From the NCBI GenBank assembly GCA_018061025.1, contig JAGOUY010000003.1:52722-116721 (forward strand): a stretch of 64,000 nt of DNA, written 5' to 3'. This DNA comes from Patescibacteria group bacterium. Lineage in GTDB: Bacteria; Patescibacteriota; Patescibacteriia; 2-12-FULL-60-25. The notes beneath the pieces are model-generated. The model was given only the letters and a program-made list of their open reading frames with translations, ran no database searches and was not told the DNA's origin. The position numbers and the translations under genes were made by a program. Shown piece by piece: positions 8,954 to 18,243 of this stretch. Each line of letters starts with the position of its first letter. Positions within the stretch are counted from its first letter, which is position 1.

Positions 8954-10393
8954 ATGTCCCTCCTTCCTTTATACGTTGATCTCGACGGCAGTCTCATGGC
9001 TACAGACACGCTATGGGAGTCGTTGGTGTTGCTGATTAAGCAGCGCCCCAAATCGCTTTTACGTCTTCCCCAGTGGCTTGCTCGAGGAAAAGCTGGATTT
9101 AAAGCGGCGCTTGCCGCTCAGGTGATGTTAGATGCTTCAACCTTGCCCTATCGAGAAGAAGTTGTGGCGCACATACGGGAACATAAGGCGAAGGGAGGAA
9201 GGGTGATCTTAGCCACGGCAGCCCATGAGACTATTGCTAAGCAGATCGCAACGCATATCGCCTGCTTTGATGCAGTTCTTGCGAGTAATACAGTGATAAA
9301 CCTCGCGGGTCGAATGAAAGCAGAAGCAATACAGGCACATGCGCAGGGGCGGTTTGCGTATATTGGAGATGCACATGTCGATCTCTCTGTTTGGGAGGTG
9401 GCTGAGGAGCGTCTCCTCGTTGTGCACACCTCTCTTCAAAAACAAACGCTTACGAAAGAGATCGGAAAAACCTTTGATCATTATTTTGAAGCGAGTTCTC
9501 GCAAGAAAAGCGTATCTATTTTAATGCGGGCCATGCGTCTCCATCAGTGGTCAAAAAATGCTTTGCTCTTCGTCCCTGTTTTGTTGGCCCACCGTTGGCA
9601 TGATCCGTTGGTTTGGCGCCAAACGATCATCGCGTTTGTAAGTTTTGGACTCGCGGCTTCCAGTATTTACCTCATGAATGACCTGTTGGATTTAGCGGCC
9701 GACCGTCGTCATCCGCGTAAACGCTTTCGTCCTTTGGCCTCGGGAGAGTTGTCGATCCCACTCGGCCTGTTGCTCGCCGCAGGATGTTTTATGCTTGCTC
9801 TCTTGGGGAGTGGATTGGGAGTATCGGTAGCATTTATGGGGATGATCGTAGGTTATGTTCTTGCTACCTTGGTCTACTCCGTTTGGCTAAAACGCATCCC
9901 GATTGTTGATGTGTTGGCATTAGCCTTCTTTTACGTCTACCGGTTAGTAGCAGGGGCTGTAGCAGGCGGTATCTTTCTGACCCCTTGGTTATTGGCCTTT
10001 GCCGCCTTCTTTTTTGTAGGACTTGGGTGTTTAAAACGTGTTGGGGAGTTAACCGTTTGGCGGGATACGCGTAAGACGGGGTTGACGCTTGCGAATGGGA
10101 GGGGGTACGTGATAGATGATCTTGTCATGCTCGCCTTGTTTGGGGTAAATGCAGGCTTCCTGTCTTTACTGGTGTTAGCCCTCTATATTAACAGCCAAGA
10201 AGTTGCCTCGCTCTATCATCGTCCGGGTCTTCTGTGGGGAGTGGTGGCGGTACTGGTGTATTGGGTGATGCGTGTGTGGCTTCTTACCTGGCGCGGCACC
10301 ATGCATGACGATCCCGTCTTGTTTGCCATGCAGGACAAGGCGAGTCGACTCGTAGGAGCTTTGGCGATTCTCTGTTTGTTGTTGGCGTTGTAG
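8954..10393 (+). CDS. HAD-UbiA fusion: candidate polyprenyl-phosphate phosphoribosyltransferase with phosphatase domain
   Basis: 479 residues in two parts. Residues 1 to about 185 are a HAD-type phosphatase with the nucleophile motif DLDGS (D9, D11) and a C-terminal IGDAHVD acid motif. Residues about 190-479 are a UbiA-family membrane prenyltransferase with N242-D243-x2-D246-x3-D250 followed by RHPRKRFRP, the first aspartate motif of the branch that includes DPPR synthase (mycobacterial UbiA, Rv3806c). That enzyme moves phosphoribose from PRPP to polyprenyl phosphate, and the 5'-phosphate must then be removed. The HAD domain could do this in cis (inference). The next two genes resemble DprE1 and DprE2, which supports the assignment. 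Confidence 0.82.
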   Translation: MSLLPLYVDLDGSLMATDTLWESLVLLIKQRPKSLLRLPQWLARGKAGFKAALAAQVMLDASTLPYREEVVAHIREHKAKGGRVILATAAHETIAKQIATHIACFDAVLASNTVINLAGRMKAEAIQAHAQGRFAYIGDAHVDLSVWEVAEERLLVVHTSLQKQTLTKEIGKTFDHYFEASSRKKSVSILMRAMRLHQWSKNALLFVPVLLAHRWHDPLVWRQTIIAFVSFGLAASSIYLMNDLLDLAADRRHPRKRFRPLASGELSIPLGLLLAAGCFMLALLGSGLGVSVAFMGMIVGYVLATLVYSVWLKRIPIVDVLALAFFYVYRLVAGAVAGGIFLTPWLLAFAAFFFVGLGCLKRVGELTVWRDTRKTGLTLANGRGYVIDDLVMLALFGVNAGFLSLLVLALYINSQEVASLYHRPGLLWGVVAVLVYWVMRVWLLTWRGTMHDDPVLFAMQDKASRLVGALAILCLLLAL

Positions 10394-10395
10394 CT

Positions 10396-11700
10396 ATGTC
10401 TAAAACCTATTCTTCTTGGGGACGCTATCCAGAGGCTCCCCCACAACAGGTGGTGACGATGCCATGGACCACGGATGCCTTACCCACAGGGCGGCCTCTC
10501 TTGGCGTATGGATTGGGAAGAAGCTATGGAGATAGTTGTTTAAATGAGGGAGGGACGCTGATTGATGTCACGGTCCTAAATCACTTGCTTCACTTCGACG
10601 TCACACAGGGAATCTTACGCGTAGAGGCGGGTATGAGTTTGGCGGATATTTTAGAGTATATTGTACCCAAAGGCTGGTTTTTGCCCGTCACACCGGGTAC
10701 CAAATTTGTCACGGTTGGGGGAGCGATCGCAAACGATGTGCATGGAAAAAATCACCATCGGGACGGCACCTTTGGGTGTCATGTGCGCGCCTTTGAGCTT
10801 GTCCGTTCTACCGGCGAGCGCTACGTATGCACGCCTACGCAAAATAAAGAATTATTTACCGCCACTATCGGGGGATTGGGTCTTACGGGCTTAATCACCT
10901 GGGCAGAGATCCAGCTGAAGAAGATCGCCTCACCCTGGATTCGCATGCAGGCAAAACGGTTTCATTCCTTGGAAGAATTTTTTGCCTTATCCGAGGCGAC
11001 GAGTGCCGAGCCCTATTCGGCCGCCTGGTTGGATACGACCGCACGCGGACGGGAATTTGGCCGAGGGATCTTTTTGCACGGGGATCATGCCAGCGCCGAA
11101 GAGGGGGTGGGTATGAAGAAAAAAGCGCTTCCGTCTATCCGTATTCCATGTGATGCGCCCGCGTGGGTATTAAATCGTGCCACTATCCGCGCCTTTAACA
11201 CCTGTTATTTTTACGCCCCAATTCATAAGGCGGTTCCCCATCTTGTCTCCTACAATCCCTTCTTTTATCCCCTGGATGCTGTACTTGATTGGAATCGTTT
11301 ATATGGACGGCGTGGATTCTTACAGTACCAATGTGTCCTGCCCCCGGCACATGCAAAGCAGGGGATGTCTCGTTTGCTGGAAACGAGTCTTGAGCACGGG
11401 CTCGCATCGTTCTTATCGGTGTTAAAAGTATTTGGAGCTATTCCTTCACCTGGATTATTGTCCTTCCCTTGCCCGGGAACCACGCTTGCCATGGACGTCC
11501 CGTTTGAAGGCCAGAAGACGTTAGACGCTCTCACGCACTTAGACGCGATTGTCACTGAGCTGGGAGGCCGTTTATATCCTGCTAAAGATGCGCGTATGTC
11601 AGCGCAAGATTTTAAACAATTTTACCCTATGTGGGAAACCTTCTCTGCCTCTATCGACCCCGCCTTCTCGTCTAGTTTTTGGCGTCGGGTTATGAGCTAA
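10396..11700 (+). CDS. dprE1: DprE1-like FAD-linked oxidase (polyprenylphosphoryl-ribose oxidase)
   Basis: A 434-residue FAD-binding oxidase of the vanillyl-alcohol-oxidase fold. GLGRSYGDS (from G39) is the flavin pyrophosphate loop, and a TVGGAIANDVHGKNHH segment follows. The C-terminal YPAKDARM (K397) and FYPMWETF match the region of DprE1 that carries its conserved active-site lysine. DprE1 oxidises the C2' hydroxyl of polyprenylphosphoryl-ribose to a 2'-keto intermediate. It starts 2 bases after the HAD-UbiA stop and is followed by a DprE2-like gene, the classical order. No signal peptide is visible. Confidence 0.85.
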   Translation: MSKTYSSWGRYPEAPPQQVVTMPWTTDALPTGRPLLAYGLGRSYGDSCLNEGGTLIDVTVLNHLLHFDVTQGILRVEAGMSLADILEYIVPKGWFLPVTPGTKFVTVGGAIANDVHGKNHHRDGTFGCHVRAFELVRSTGERYVCTPTQNKELFTATIGGLGLTGLITWAEIQLKKIASPWIRMQAKRFHSLEEFFALSEATSAEPYSAAWLDTTARGREFGRGIFLHGDHASAEEGVGMKKKALPSIRIPCDAPAWVLNRATIRAFNTCYFYAPIHKAVPHLVSYNPFFYPLDAVLDWNRLYGRRGFLQYQCVLPPAHAKQGMSRLLETSLEHGLASFLSVLKVFGAIPSPGLLSFPCPGTTLAMDVPFEGQKTLDALTHLDAIVTELGGRLYPAKDARMSAQDFKQFYPMWETFSASIDPAFSSSFWRRVMS

Positions 11701-11708
11701 TTACGTCT

Positions 11709-12446
11709 ATGAACATTCTCATTATTGGAGCGACTTCCACGATCGCACAAGCCACCGCGCGTCAGTTCGCGGCAGATACGCACAGCTTTTTTTTAGTCGC
11801 GCGCTCGCAAGCAAAGCTTGAGATTGTGGCGGCAGATCTCCACGCCCGCGGAGCGGTCCGTTGTGAGACATATGTATTAGATGTCGACAAGCTAGATACG
11901 TATGCCGAAATGGTGGAAGCGGCCTATGCGGCGTATCCATCTTTTGATCTTGTCTTTATTGCGCATGGGGTCTTAACCTCTCAGCCAGAAGCGAGTGAAG
12001 ATCCTACGGTCACAGCCGCTTGCATGCTTACCAATGCAACGAGTGTTATGGCGCTCACCGCGCATCTCTTGCCTAGACTTAAGCAAGCACGCCAAGGCTA
12101 TTTGGTGGTGATTTCTTCTGTGGCAGGGGATCGAGGCCGGGCGAAGCTTTATACTTACGGTGCCGCCAAGGCTGCTTTGAACGTCTTTTTGCAAGGAGTG
12201 CGAGGGGAACTCTTGCCCTTTGGGGTCCATGTCCTGACCATCAAGCCGGGATATGTAGATACGCCCATGACCGCCAACATCCCCAAGAGCCCCTTATTCG
12301 CCTCTCCGGAACGGGTCGGAAGAAGTATTTACCGGGCAATTAAGCGAAATAAAACTGGAGAGATGTATGTCCCAGGATTTTGGTGGTTCATCATGACCAT
12401 TTTGCGGCTGATTCCTGAGTCAATCTTCCTGCGCTTGCCGATATAG
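11709..12446 (+). CDS. dprE2: DprE2-like short-chain dehydrogenase (2-keto reductase)
   Basis: A 245-residue classical SDR. The nucleotide-binding loop is GATSTIA (residues 7-13), with Ala in place of the last glycine. The catalytic residues are the Ser of ISSVAGD, Y150 and K154 (YGAAK). A hydrophobic C-terminal tail (WWFIMTILRLIPESIFL) may attach it to the membrane, as expected for a lipid-linked substrate. DprE2 reduces the keto intermediate to polyprenylphosphoryl-arabinofuranose. ATG 11709 is chosen because the in-frame codon at 11679 lies inside the dprE1-like gene. It ends the first operon. Confidence 0.83.
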   Translation: MNILIIGATSTIAQATARQFAADTHSFFLVARSQAKLEIVAADLHARGAVRCETYVLDVDKLDTYAEMVEAAYAAYPSFDLVFIAHGVLTSQPEASEDPTVTAACMLTNATSVMALTAHLLPRLKQARQGYLVVISSVAGDRGRAKLYTYGAAKAALNVFLQGVRGELLPFGVHVLTIKPGYVDTPMTANIPKSPLFASPERVGRSIYRAIKRNKTGEMYVPGFWWFIMTILRLIPESIFLRLPI

Positions 12447-12486
12447 GCTCTATTTACCATCTTCATGATCCTTCTACCTTCCTATT

Positions 12487-12514
12487 TTGGAACTGGGCAA
12501 GGATCTGTTACAGT
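12487..12514 (+). promoter_or_regulatory. Candidate extended -10 promoter for a leaderless GT2 mRNA
   Basis: TTGGAA (12487-12492), a 16-base spacer, then TACAGT (12509-12514) preceded by TG one base upstream, an extended -10. Transcription starting 7 bases downstream would begin at the A of ATG 12521, giving a leaderless mRNA. The 74-base gap holds nothing else obvious. Confidence 0.5.
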
Positions 12515-12520
12515 CCTTCT

Positions 12521-13225
12521 ATGATCAGTTTTGCCTTTCCCGCCTTTAATGAAGCGGAAAATATCCAGCGTTTCCCGAGCGAAGTGCTGGCCGTGTTTGA
12601 TCGTCTTAACGAGCCCTATGAGGTTCTGATTGTTGATGATGGAAGTACGGATAATACGGCTGCGCTCGCGCATGCGCTTGGTGCACCTGTCCGCGTCGTA
12701 TCTCACGAACGTAATCGCGGGTTAGGGGCAGCCATTCGGACGGCAATCCGGGAAGCAAAAGGAGACATTCTCATTACCATGGATACGGATCTCACATTCG
12801 CGCCTAGCTTGGTCAAATCTTTAGTTGACCGATATAAACGAGGAGATGTAGACGTGGTGTGTGGTTCTCCCAAGCTCGCCGGATATGGAAAAGACATTCC
12901 TTCCTATCGTTTGTTGATTTCACATGTGGCAGGCCTCGTATATCGTATTGTTATGGGAGCAAGGGTAAGTGCTGTTACTCCTATCTTTCGTTTATATAAA
13001 CGTGAGCAGCTCATTTCACTACCTTTGCAAGCAACGGGGTTCGATATCAATGCAGAAATATTATTTTATTTGATCCACGACAAGCGTCGCATCGCAGAAG
13101 TGCCAGCCCCTCTCACACAACGCATCTACGGCGAAAGCAAGCTTGAATATCGTAAAGAAATGAAACGCCATCTGCGTCTCTTAAAACGTCTGTGCCTTCT
13201 ACGTCTTCGTCGCCAAACGGCCTAA
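12521..13225 (+). CDS. Glycosyltransferase family 2 (dolichyl-phosphate-mannose-synthase-like)
   Basis: A 234-residue GT-A enzyme: PAFNEAEN at the N-terminus, VDDGS at residues 38-42 and a TMDTDL DxD-type motif. No C-terminal membrane segment is evident, only a basic tail rich in Arg, Lys and Leu. Members either make polyprenyl-phosphate sugars or add sugars to a growing chain. The gene starts a new transcript after a 74-base gap and is followed 2 bases later by a 2-epimerase gene. Confidence 0.85.
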   Translation: MISFAFPAFNEAENIQRFPSEVLAVFDRLNEPYEVLIVDDGSTDNTAALAHALGAPVRVVSHERNRGLGAAIRTAIREAKGDILITMDTDLTFAPSLVKSLVDRYKRGDVDVVCGSPKLAGYGKDIPSYRLLISHVAGLVYRIVMGARVSAVTPIFRLYKREQLISLPLQATGFDINAEILFYLIHDKRRIAEVPAPLTQRIYGESKLEYRKEMKRHLRLLKRLCLLRLRRQTA

Positions 13226-13227
13226 GT

Positions 13228-14298
13228 ATGAAGCGATTGTTGCTAATCGGGGGCGCTCGTCCCAATTTTATGAAGCTCGCTCCTTTGACGCGGGCCTTTG
13301 ATCAAGTTGGGATCACGCATGAGCTCGTGCACACGGGTCAGCACTATGACCTCTTAATGTCCGATATTTTTTTTCAAGAGTTAGGTCTAGCAAAACCCGC
13401 CCACGAACTGGGGGTTGGCTCAGGGACTCCCGAAGAGCAAACCGATGCTATCATCAAAGCGTTGCGCCCCATTTTGAAGAAGGGGGCGTGGGACGCCGTC
13501 TTGGTTGTTGGTGACGTCACCTCAACCGCTGCTGCCACACAGGCGGCAGTTGCAGAGAATATTCCTGTTATTCACGTCGAAGCAGGTCTACGTAGTTTTA
13601 ATCCCGCCATGGCTGAAGAGCGTAATCGCATCTTTGTAGATCACGAGGCTCAATGGCTATTCACAACAGAGCCAGGCGCAAAACACAATTTATTGAACGA
13701 GGGCGTCGCTCCGGAGCGCATTTATGAAGTCGGAAACGTCATGGTCGATACGATGCATCTCATGCGGTCTCAGGTAGAGCGCTCCACTATTCTCACAGGA
13801 CTTGGAGTGAAAAAAACAGAATATGGGGTCGTGACCCTTCATCGTGCCGCGTTGATGCAAGATAAAAATATCTTTCACGCCGTCTGGAAGGCTCTTCGTT
13901 CGATTGCTCAAACACTATCCCTCATCGCGCCACTGCACCCGCGTGCTCGGGCGTTGCTCACGGAGCTTGCACTTGCCTCTGACGATATTCGTATTACTGA
14001 TCCGCTTGGGTACGCGGACATGCAGCGCCTCATTCGTGACGCGAAGGCGGTTTGGACAGATAGTGGAGGATTACAAGAAGAAACAACGGTCTACGGAGTA
14101 CCTTGTTTTACTATCCGCGAAGACACGGAGCGTCCGATTACCATTGAGCAAGGGACGAATGTGTTGGTTGGCTGCACACAAAAGGGGATCGAGGATGCAT
14201 ATACCATATTTAACCACATGCCTAAACAGGGGAGTATTCCTGCTCTTTGGGATGGGCATGCGGCCGAGCGCATCGCTAACATTTTAGCCGAGACATAA
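13228..14298 (+). CDS. wecB: UDP-N-acetylglucosamine 2-epimerase (non-hydrolysing)
   Basis: 356 residues with the family signatures GGARPNFMKLAPL at the start, HTGQHYD near residues 35-41, VEAGLRSF, and TDSGGLQEE with the catalytic-region glutamates. It interconverts UDP-GlcNAc and UDP-ManNAc in the cytoplasm. ATG 13228 follows the GT2 stop by 2 bases; the in-frame upstream codon at 13192 is inside that gene. A second, diverged member lies at 29427-30524, so the two probably act on different substrates. Confidence 0.9.
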   Translation: MKRLLLIGGARPNFMKLAPLTRAFDQVGITHELVHTGQHYDLLMSDIFFQELGLAKPAHELGVGSGTPEEQTDAIIKALRPILKKGAWDAVLVVGDVTSTAAATQAAVAENIPVIHVEAGLRSFNPAMAEERNRIFVDHEAQWLFTTEPGAKHNLLNEGVAPERIYEVGNVMVDTMHLMRSQVERSTILTGLGVKKTEYGVVTLHRAALMQDKNIFHAVWKALRSIAQTLSLIAPLHPRARALLTELALASDDIRITDPLGYADMQRLIRDAKAVWTDSGGLQEETTVYGVPCFTIREDTERPITIEQGTNVLVGCTQKGIEDAYTIFNHMPKQGSIPALWDGHAAERIANILAET

Positions 14299-14310
14299 TC
14301 GGATATCGCT

Positions 14311-15327
14311 ATGCGCATCTTATTCATTACGCCAAAAATAGACGAACGTCACGATGATTTGGCATTTGCGAGCTTGTGGGCACAGGCCTTTATTGAGGCG
14401 GGCTATGAGGTGACAGTTATTTGTGGAGAGAAAGGCGAAACGCGTCTCACCTGTCCTATCTATGACTTGGGGCATGTCCCTGGCCAATCGCGCTTTCGTT
14501 CCTTTTTACGTTTTCAAAAACTCATCTGTACCCTGGGCTATGACCGGGTGTTCGTGCATCTTGGCCAGCGTTGGTTAGGGGCTGGAGCCTGGTGGTGGAA
14601 GCTAAAAGGGATCCCAACCTATCTTTGGTATACGCATTATACGAACCCCTTATCTCTGCGCCTAGGAATGGTGGCTATCAAACGGGTATTTGCTGCGACG
14701 AAAGACAGTTTGCCTCATTACGAAGGAGATTCGCGCAAGATTGTCACGGGTCATGGAATCGATACCGCCTTTTGGGACATGCTTGACCTTCCGTCTGAAA
14801 AACGTGAACCAGCGACGCATCTGTTAGCCGTTCATCGCTTGTCTCGTTCCAAACGTCTTGAACTCGGGATCAAGGCTCTCGCGCATCTGCCTAGTGAGTA
14901 TACACTTACTCATTATGGAAGGTCTCAAGATCCGCGCAACGATGCGGGATATACAGAAGAGCTACGAGCTCTCGTCGAGACGCTCGGGCTCAAAGGTCGG
15001 GTGCGTTTTATGGGGGCGGTACCCATGCCCGCTTTACGAGAGATTTATCCGCGCTACCAGCGTGTCCTGAATATGGCACCTCGAACGATTGATAAGACGG
15101 TCTTGGAAGCGATGTATGCAGGGCTAACCCCGATTGTCACGAGGACGCAGGCGGAAGCGATTGGCGGGATTACGTTTCCTAAGGATGATCTGCCAGAATC
15201 CATTGCCGCGTACGTTCAATCCTCTACGTTGAGAACGCGAAAAGAATTACAGGATATCATCCATGAGCGTCATAGTTTACGGGCGCTCATAGAAAAAATG
15301 TCGGTGTATATCCGTCCGGGAACATAA
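14311..15327 (+). CDS. Glycosyltransferase family 4 (diverged)
   Basis: A 338-residue GT-B-type protein. The N-terminal half begins MRILFITPKIDERHDD and includes a GHGIDTAFW linker motif that usually joins the two GT4 domains; HRLSRSKRLELGIKAL marks the start of the donor domain. The usual E-x7-E is reduced to one Glu in KTVLEAMYAGLTPIVT, so the active site may be modified. It is shorter than neighbouring GT4 proteins. The next gene starts 1 base after its stop. Confidence 0.8.
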   Translation: MRILFITPKIDERHDDLAFASLWAQAFIEAGYEVTVICGEKGETRLTCPIYDLGHVPGQSRFRSFLRFQKLICTLGYDRVFVHLGQRWLGAGAWWWKLKGIPTYLWYTHYTNPLSLRLGMVAIKRVFAATKDSLPHYEGDSRKIVTGHGIDTAFWDMLDLPSEKREPATHLLAVHRLSRSKRLELGIKALAHLPSEYTLTHYGRSQDPRNDAGYTEELRALVETLGLKGRVRFMGAVPMPALREIYPRYQRVLNMAPRTIDKTVLEAMYAGLTPIVTRTQAEAIGGITFPKDDLPESIAAYVQSSTLRTRKELQDIIHERHSLRALIEKMSVYIRPGT

Positions 15328-15328
15328 T

Positions 15329-17179
15329 ATGTGCGGGTTTAATGGCTTTACCTTTCGTGATCCGGCCACCTTGCGCCGCATGCACGCCCTCACCCATCAT
15401 CGTGGACCAGATGATGAGGGGTTTTTTGAGGACGATAATCTTTCTTTAGCGCACAATCGCTTATCCATTATTGATTTGTCTCCGGCTGGCCGTCAGCCGA
15501 TGTCAACGCCGGATGGACGCTTCACGCTGGTATTTAATGGAGAAATCTATAATTATCGCGAGCTGCGTCAAGTCCTAGAGATGCAGGGAGAAGTCTTTAC
15601 GACCCAAACAGATACAGAGGTCTTGCTGCGGATATTGGCTCGTGAAGGAAAGACGGGGTTAAAAAAGGTAAATGGCATCTTTGCCTGTGCTTTTTGGGAT
15701 ACAAAAGAAAAACGCTTGCTCTTGATCCGCGATCCAATGGGCGTAAAGCCCTTGTATTATCGGGAAGAAGAAGGAAGGCTCTGGTTTTCCTCAGAGCTTA
15801 AAGCTCTCGTGCGTGTTGGTCGTGGAAAACCAGACATCGATCAAGTCGCGTTGGGCCTCTATTTACGTCTCTTGTACGTCCCTGCTCCGCGCACCATGTT
15901 AAGGGGGATTTATAAACTCCCCGCGGGACATGTGCTGGAGTGGCAACACGGTCGCCTCACGGTCGAGGCTTGGACGGAACAAAGGGAAGGGATTGCACCT
16001 ACGAGCTACGAAGAAGCCCAAGAGCGCGTACGTGAACTGACTCAGGCAGCGGTCACCCGTCAGCTCGTTTCTGAGCGGCCAGTAGGGGTATTTCTGTCTG
16101 GCGGGCTTGATTCGTCTATTCTGCTCGCCGCTATGCGTCAGACGGTTCCAGGGCCGATAGAGACGTATACGGTAAGCTACACCTCGCCGGTTGATGCACA
16201 AAAATATAATGCGGATGCCGAATTGGCACGGCTAACTGCTGATTATTTTCACACGACACACCACGAAGTCTTAGTGACGCCTGCGGATGTAGAAGCCTGT
16301 TTTGATAAGGTCGTCTGGCACATGGATGAGCCAATCGCAAACCATGTACAGCCCGCCACCTATCTCCTAGCCCAAGCAGCGCAACAAAAAATCACCGTGG
16401 CATTAGGAGGAGATGGGGGGGACGAATTATTTGGAGGGTATGCGCGCTACTGGTATCAGGCAAAAATTGAACGGCTGCGTCGTCTAGGGGTGGTACTACC
16501 CGCTCGCTTAGTCGCTGCGCTCGCTCCAAAGAGTAAGTGGGGGTATTACGCTTCCCTTGTCGCTCAATCGCTCGGAACCGATCGTCATTTGGCGTTTTTA
16601 TTGCAAAAAGAACAAGCGGTGGCTCGTGTCTTGCGTACCCCATTTGCTCCCGTGCGGTCTGCCTTAGAAGAGGTATTTGATCCGCTCTTTGCGCATCCCT
16701 GGCGTGATCCGGTTAACCAATCCATGGCCGCAGATCTCCCCACCTGGCTCGCCGAAGAATCGCTCATGCGTACCGATAAGATGACGATGGCGCACGGCCT
16801 GGAAGAGAGGGTTCCTTTCTTGGATCTTGAGCTTGTCGCCTTCGCCGCCTCTATCCCTTCTGCCTGGAAAGTCGATACCCGTGAGCAAGGGAAGCGCATC
16901 TTTGTAGATGCTTGGCGTAATCAGTTGCCAGCACACGTAGTCACACAAGAGAAGCGCGCCTTTATGTCTCCTGCCGCTAAATGGATTCGTGAACCGCTCT
17001 ATACGTTTATGCATGAACGGCTTGCCCCTCATCCAGCGTCTGCCTTAGATGCCTTGGTGGATTTTTCTGCCGCCCAAACACTCTTTACAGAACATGTGGA
17101 GAAGAAGCAATATCATTTACACATACTCTGGGCGCTTATGACCTTGCGTGTCTGGCATGAACAATATCTCAGCGATTAA
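15329..17179 (+). CDS. asnB: Glutamine-dependent asparagine synthase-like amidotransferase
   Basis: A full-length 616-residue enzyme. Residue 2 is Cys (MCGFNGF), the class II glutaminase nucleophile exposed after removal of Met1. HHRGPDDEGF and FNGEIYNYREL complete that domain. The synthetase domain has the ATP loop SGGLDSS at residues 257-263 and GGDGGDELFGGY. It may make asparagine, but with three copies in one glycan locus a role in turning a uronic acid or sugar-linked carboxylate into an amide is as likely (inference). It starts 1 base after the preceding GT4 gene. Confidence 0.9.
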   Translation: MCGFNGFTFRDPATLRRMHALTHHRGPDDEGFFEDDNLSLAHNRLSIIDLSPAGRQPMSTPDGRFTLVFNGEIYNYRELRQVLEMQGEVFTTQTDTEVLLRILAREGKTGLKKVNGIFACAFWDTKEKRLLLIRDPMGVKPLYYREEEGRLWFSSELKALVRVGRGKPDIDQVALGLYLRLLYVPAPRTMLRGIYKLPAGHVLEWQHGRLTVEAWTEQREGIAPTSYEEAQERVRELTQAAVTRQLVSERPVGVFLSGGLDSSILLAAMRQTVPGPIETYTVSYTSPVDAQKYNADAELARLTADYFHTTHHEVLVTPADVEACFDKVVWHMDEPIANHVQPATYLLAQAAQQKITVALGGDGGDELFGGYARYWYQAKIERLRRLGVVLPARLVAALAPKSKWGYYASLVAQSLGTDRHLAFLLQKEQAVARVLRTPFAPVRSALEEVFDPLFAHPWRDPVNQSMAADLPTWLAEESLMRTDKMTMAHGLEERVPFLDLELVAFAASIPSAWKVDTREQGKRIFVDAWRNQLPAHVVTQEKRAFMSPAAKWIREPLYTFMHERLAPHPASALDALVDFSAAQTLFTEHVEKKQYHLHILWALMTLRVWHEQYLSD

Positions 17180-17190
17180 ATTTTCTTTTT

Positions 17191-18216
17191 ATGTATATTG
17201 TTACTGGCGGGTCGGGATTTTTTGGCCAATACCTTATCCAGGTCTTGCGTAGTCATGGATGTGCGGTAAAGAGTTTGGATGTGTTACCTCCAAGCGAGCG
17301 GTGCGAAGGCGTAGACTATGTAAACGTCGATGTGCGTTCCGAAGAGGCGCTCCGTGCGCACTTCCAAGCAGGGGATATTGTGATCCATAATGCGGCGCTC
17401 GTGCCATTAGCTCATGATCCCAAAGGGTTCTGGGACGTAAATGTGGAAGGAACACGCAATGTCCTCAGCGTAGCGCTGGAAAAAGGGGTAAAGAAAGTGG
17501 TCTTCATCTCTTCCTCCTCCGTATACGGGATACCAGTTGGGAGTGAAGGAATTACCGAAGAGACGCCCCAGGCTCCCTTTGAGCCATATGGACGATCAAA
17601 GGCCGAAGCAGAACGTATTTGCCAAACGTATAAGGATCGTCTAGATGTTAGCATCGTGCGTCCCAGGACTATCTTAGGTCCAGGGCGTATGGGGCTTTTA
17701 TCGTTATTGTTTGAATGGGTAAAGGCGGGTACGCCGATCGCTATTTTAGGCAATGGAAAAAATCGCTATCAGCTTATTTCCGGGAAGGAGTTGGCGGAAG
17801 TTGTGTGGCTCGTTTCGAGCGAGCCGTGTAAGGGAGAGGATTTTAATGCAGGCACTTCCCAATTTGGGATCCTTGAGTCAGACCTACGTACGTTCTTGCG
17901 ACGAGTCCAAAGTTCATCAAAAATCCTTAAGATTCCAGGCTGGTTTGCGCGTGTAAGCTTGCCCATCTTGCGTATCTTGCGCCTCGTGCCGTTCGCGAGC
18001 TATCAATATCATGTCGCGGATAAAGATGTGTGGTTCCGTACCGATAAACTTAAGCAATGGTTTAACTTTGTGCCGAGCGAGAGTAACGCGGACGTATTAG
18101 TCGAAACCTATGAATGGTATAGACAGGAGCTGCATGATATTCAGGGTTCCATCCATCATCGGCCGTTACGCAAAGGGATTTTAGTGGCTTGGAAATACCT
18201 GACCTGTTGGCTCTAG
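17191..18216 (+). CDS. NAD-dependent nucleotide-sugar epimerase/dehydratase
   Basis: A 341-residue extended SDR with TGGSGFFG near residues 5-12, a SSSSVYG active-site serine stretch and Y133/K137 (YGRSK). The C-terminal part is longer than in GalE and resembles reductases or epimerases that act on large or lipid-linked sugars, so the reaction is uncertain. It follows the amidotransferase by 11 bases and precedes a methyltransferase gene. Confidence 0.85.
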   Translation: MYIVTGGSGFFGQYLIQVLRSHGCAVKSLDVLPPSERCEGVDYVNVDVRSEEALRAHFQAGDIVIHNAALVPLAHDPKGFWDVNVEGTRNVLSVALEKGVKKVVFISSSSVYGIPVGSEGITEETPQAPFEPYGRSKAEAERICQTYKDRLDVSIVRPRTILGPGRMGLLSLLFEWVKAGTPIAILGNGKNRYQLISGKELAEVVWLVSSEPCKGEDFNAGTSQFGILESDLRTFLRRVQSSSKILKIPGWFARVSLPILRILRLVPFASYQYHVADKDVWFRTDKLKQWFNFVPSESNADVLVETYEWYRQELHDIQGSIHHRPLRKGILVAWKYLTCWL

Positions 18217-18243
18217 CGGGAGGGGAATCAGAAGATTGTTTGT

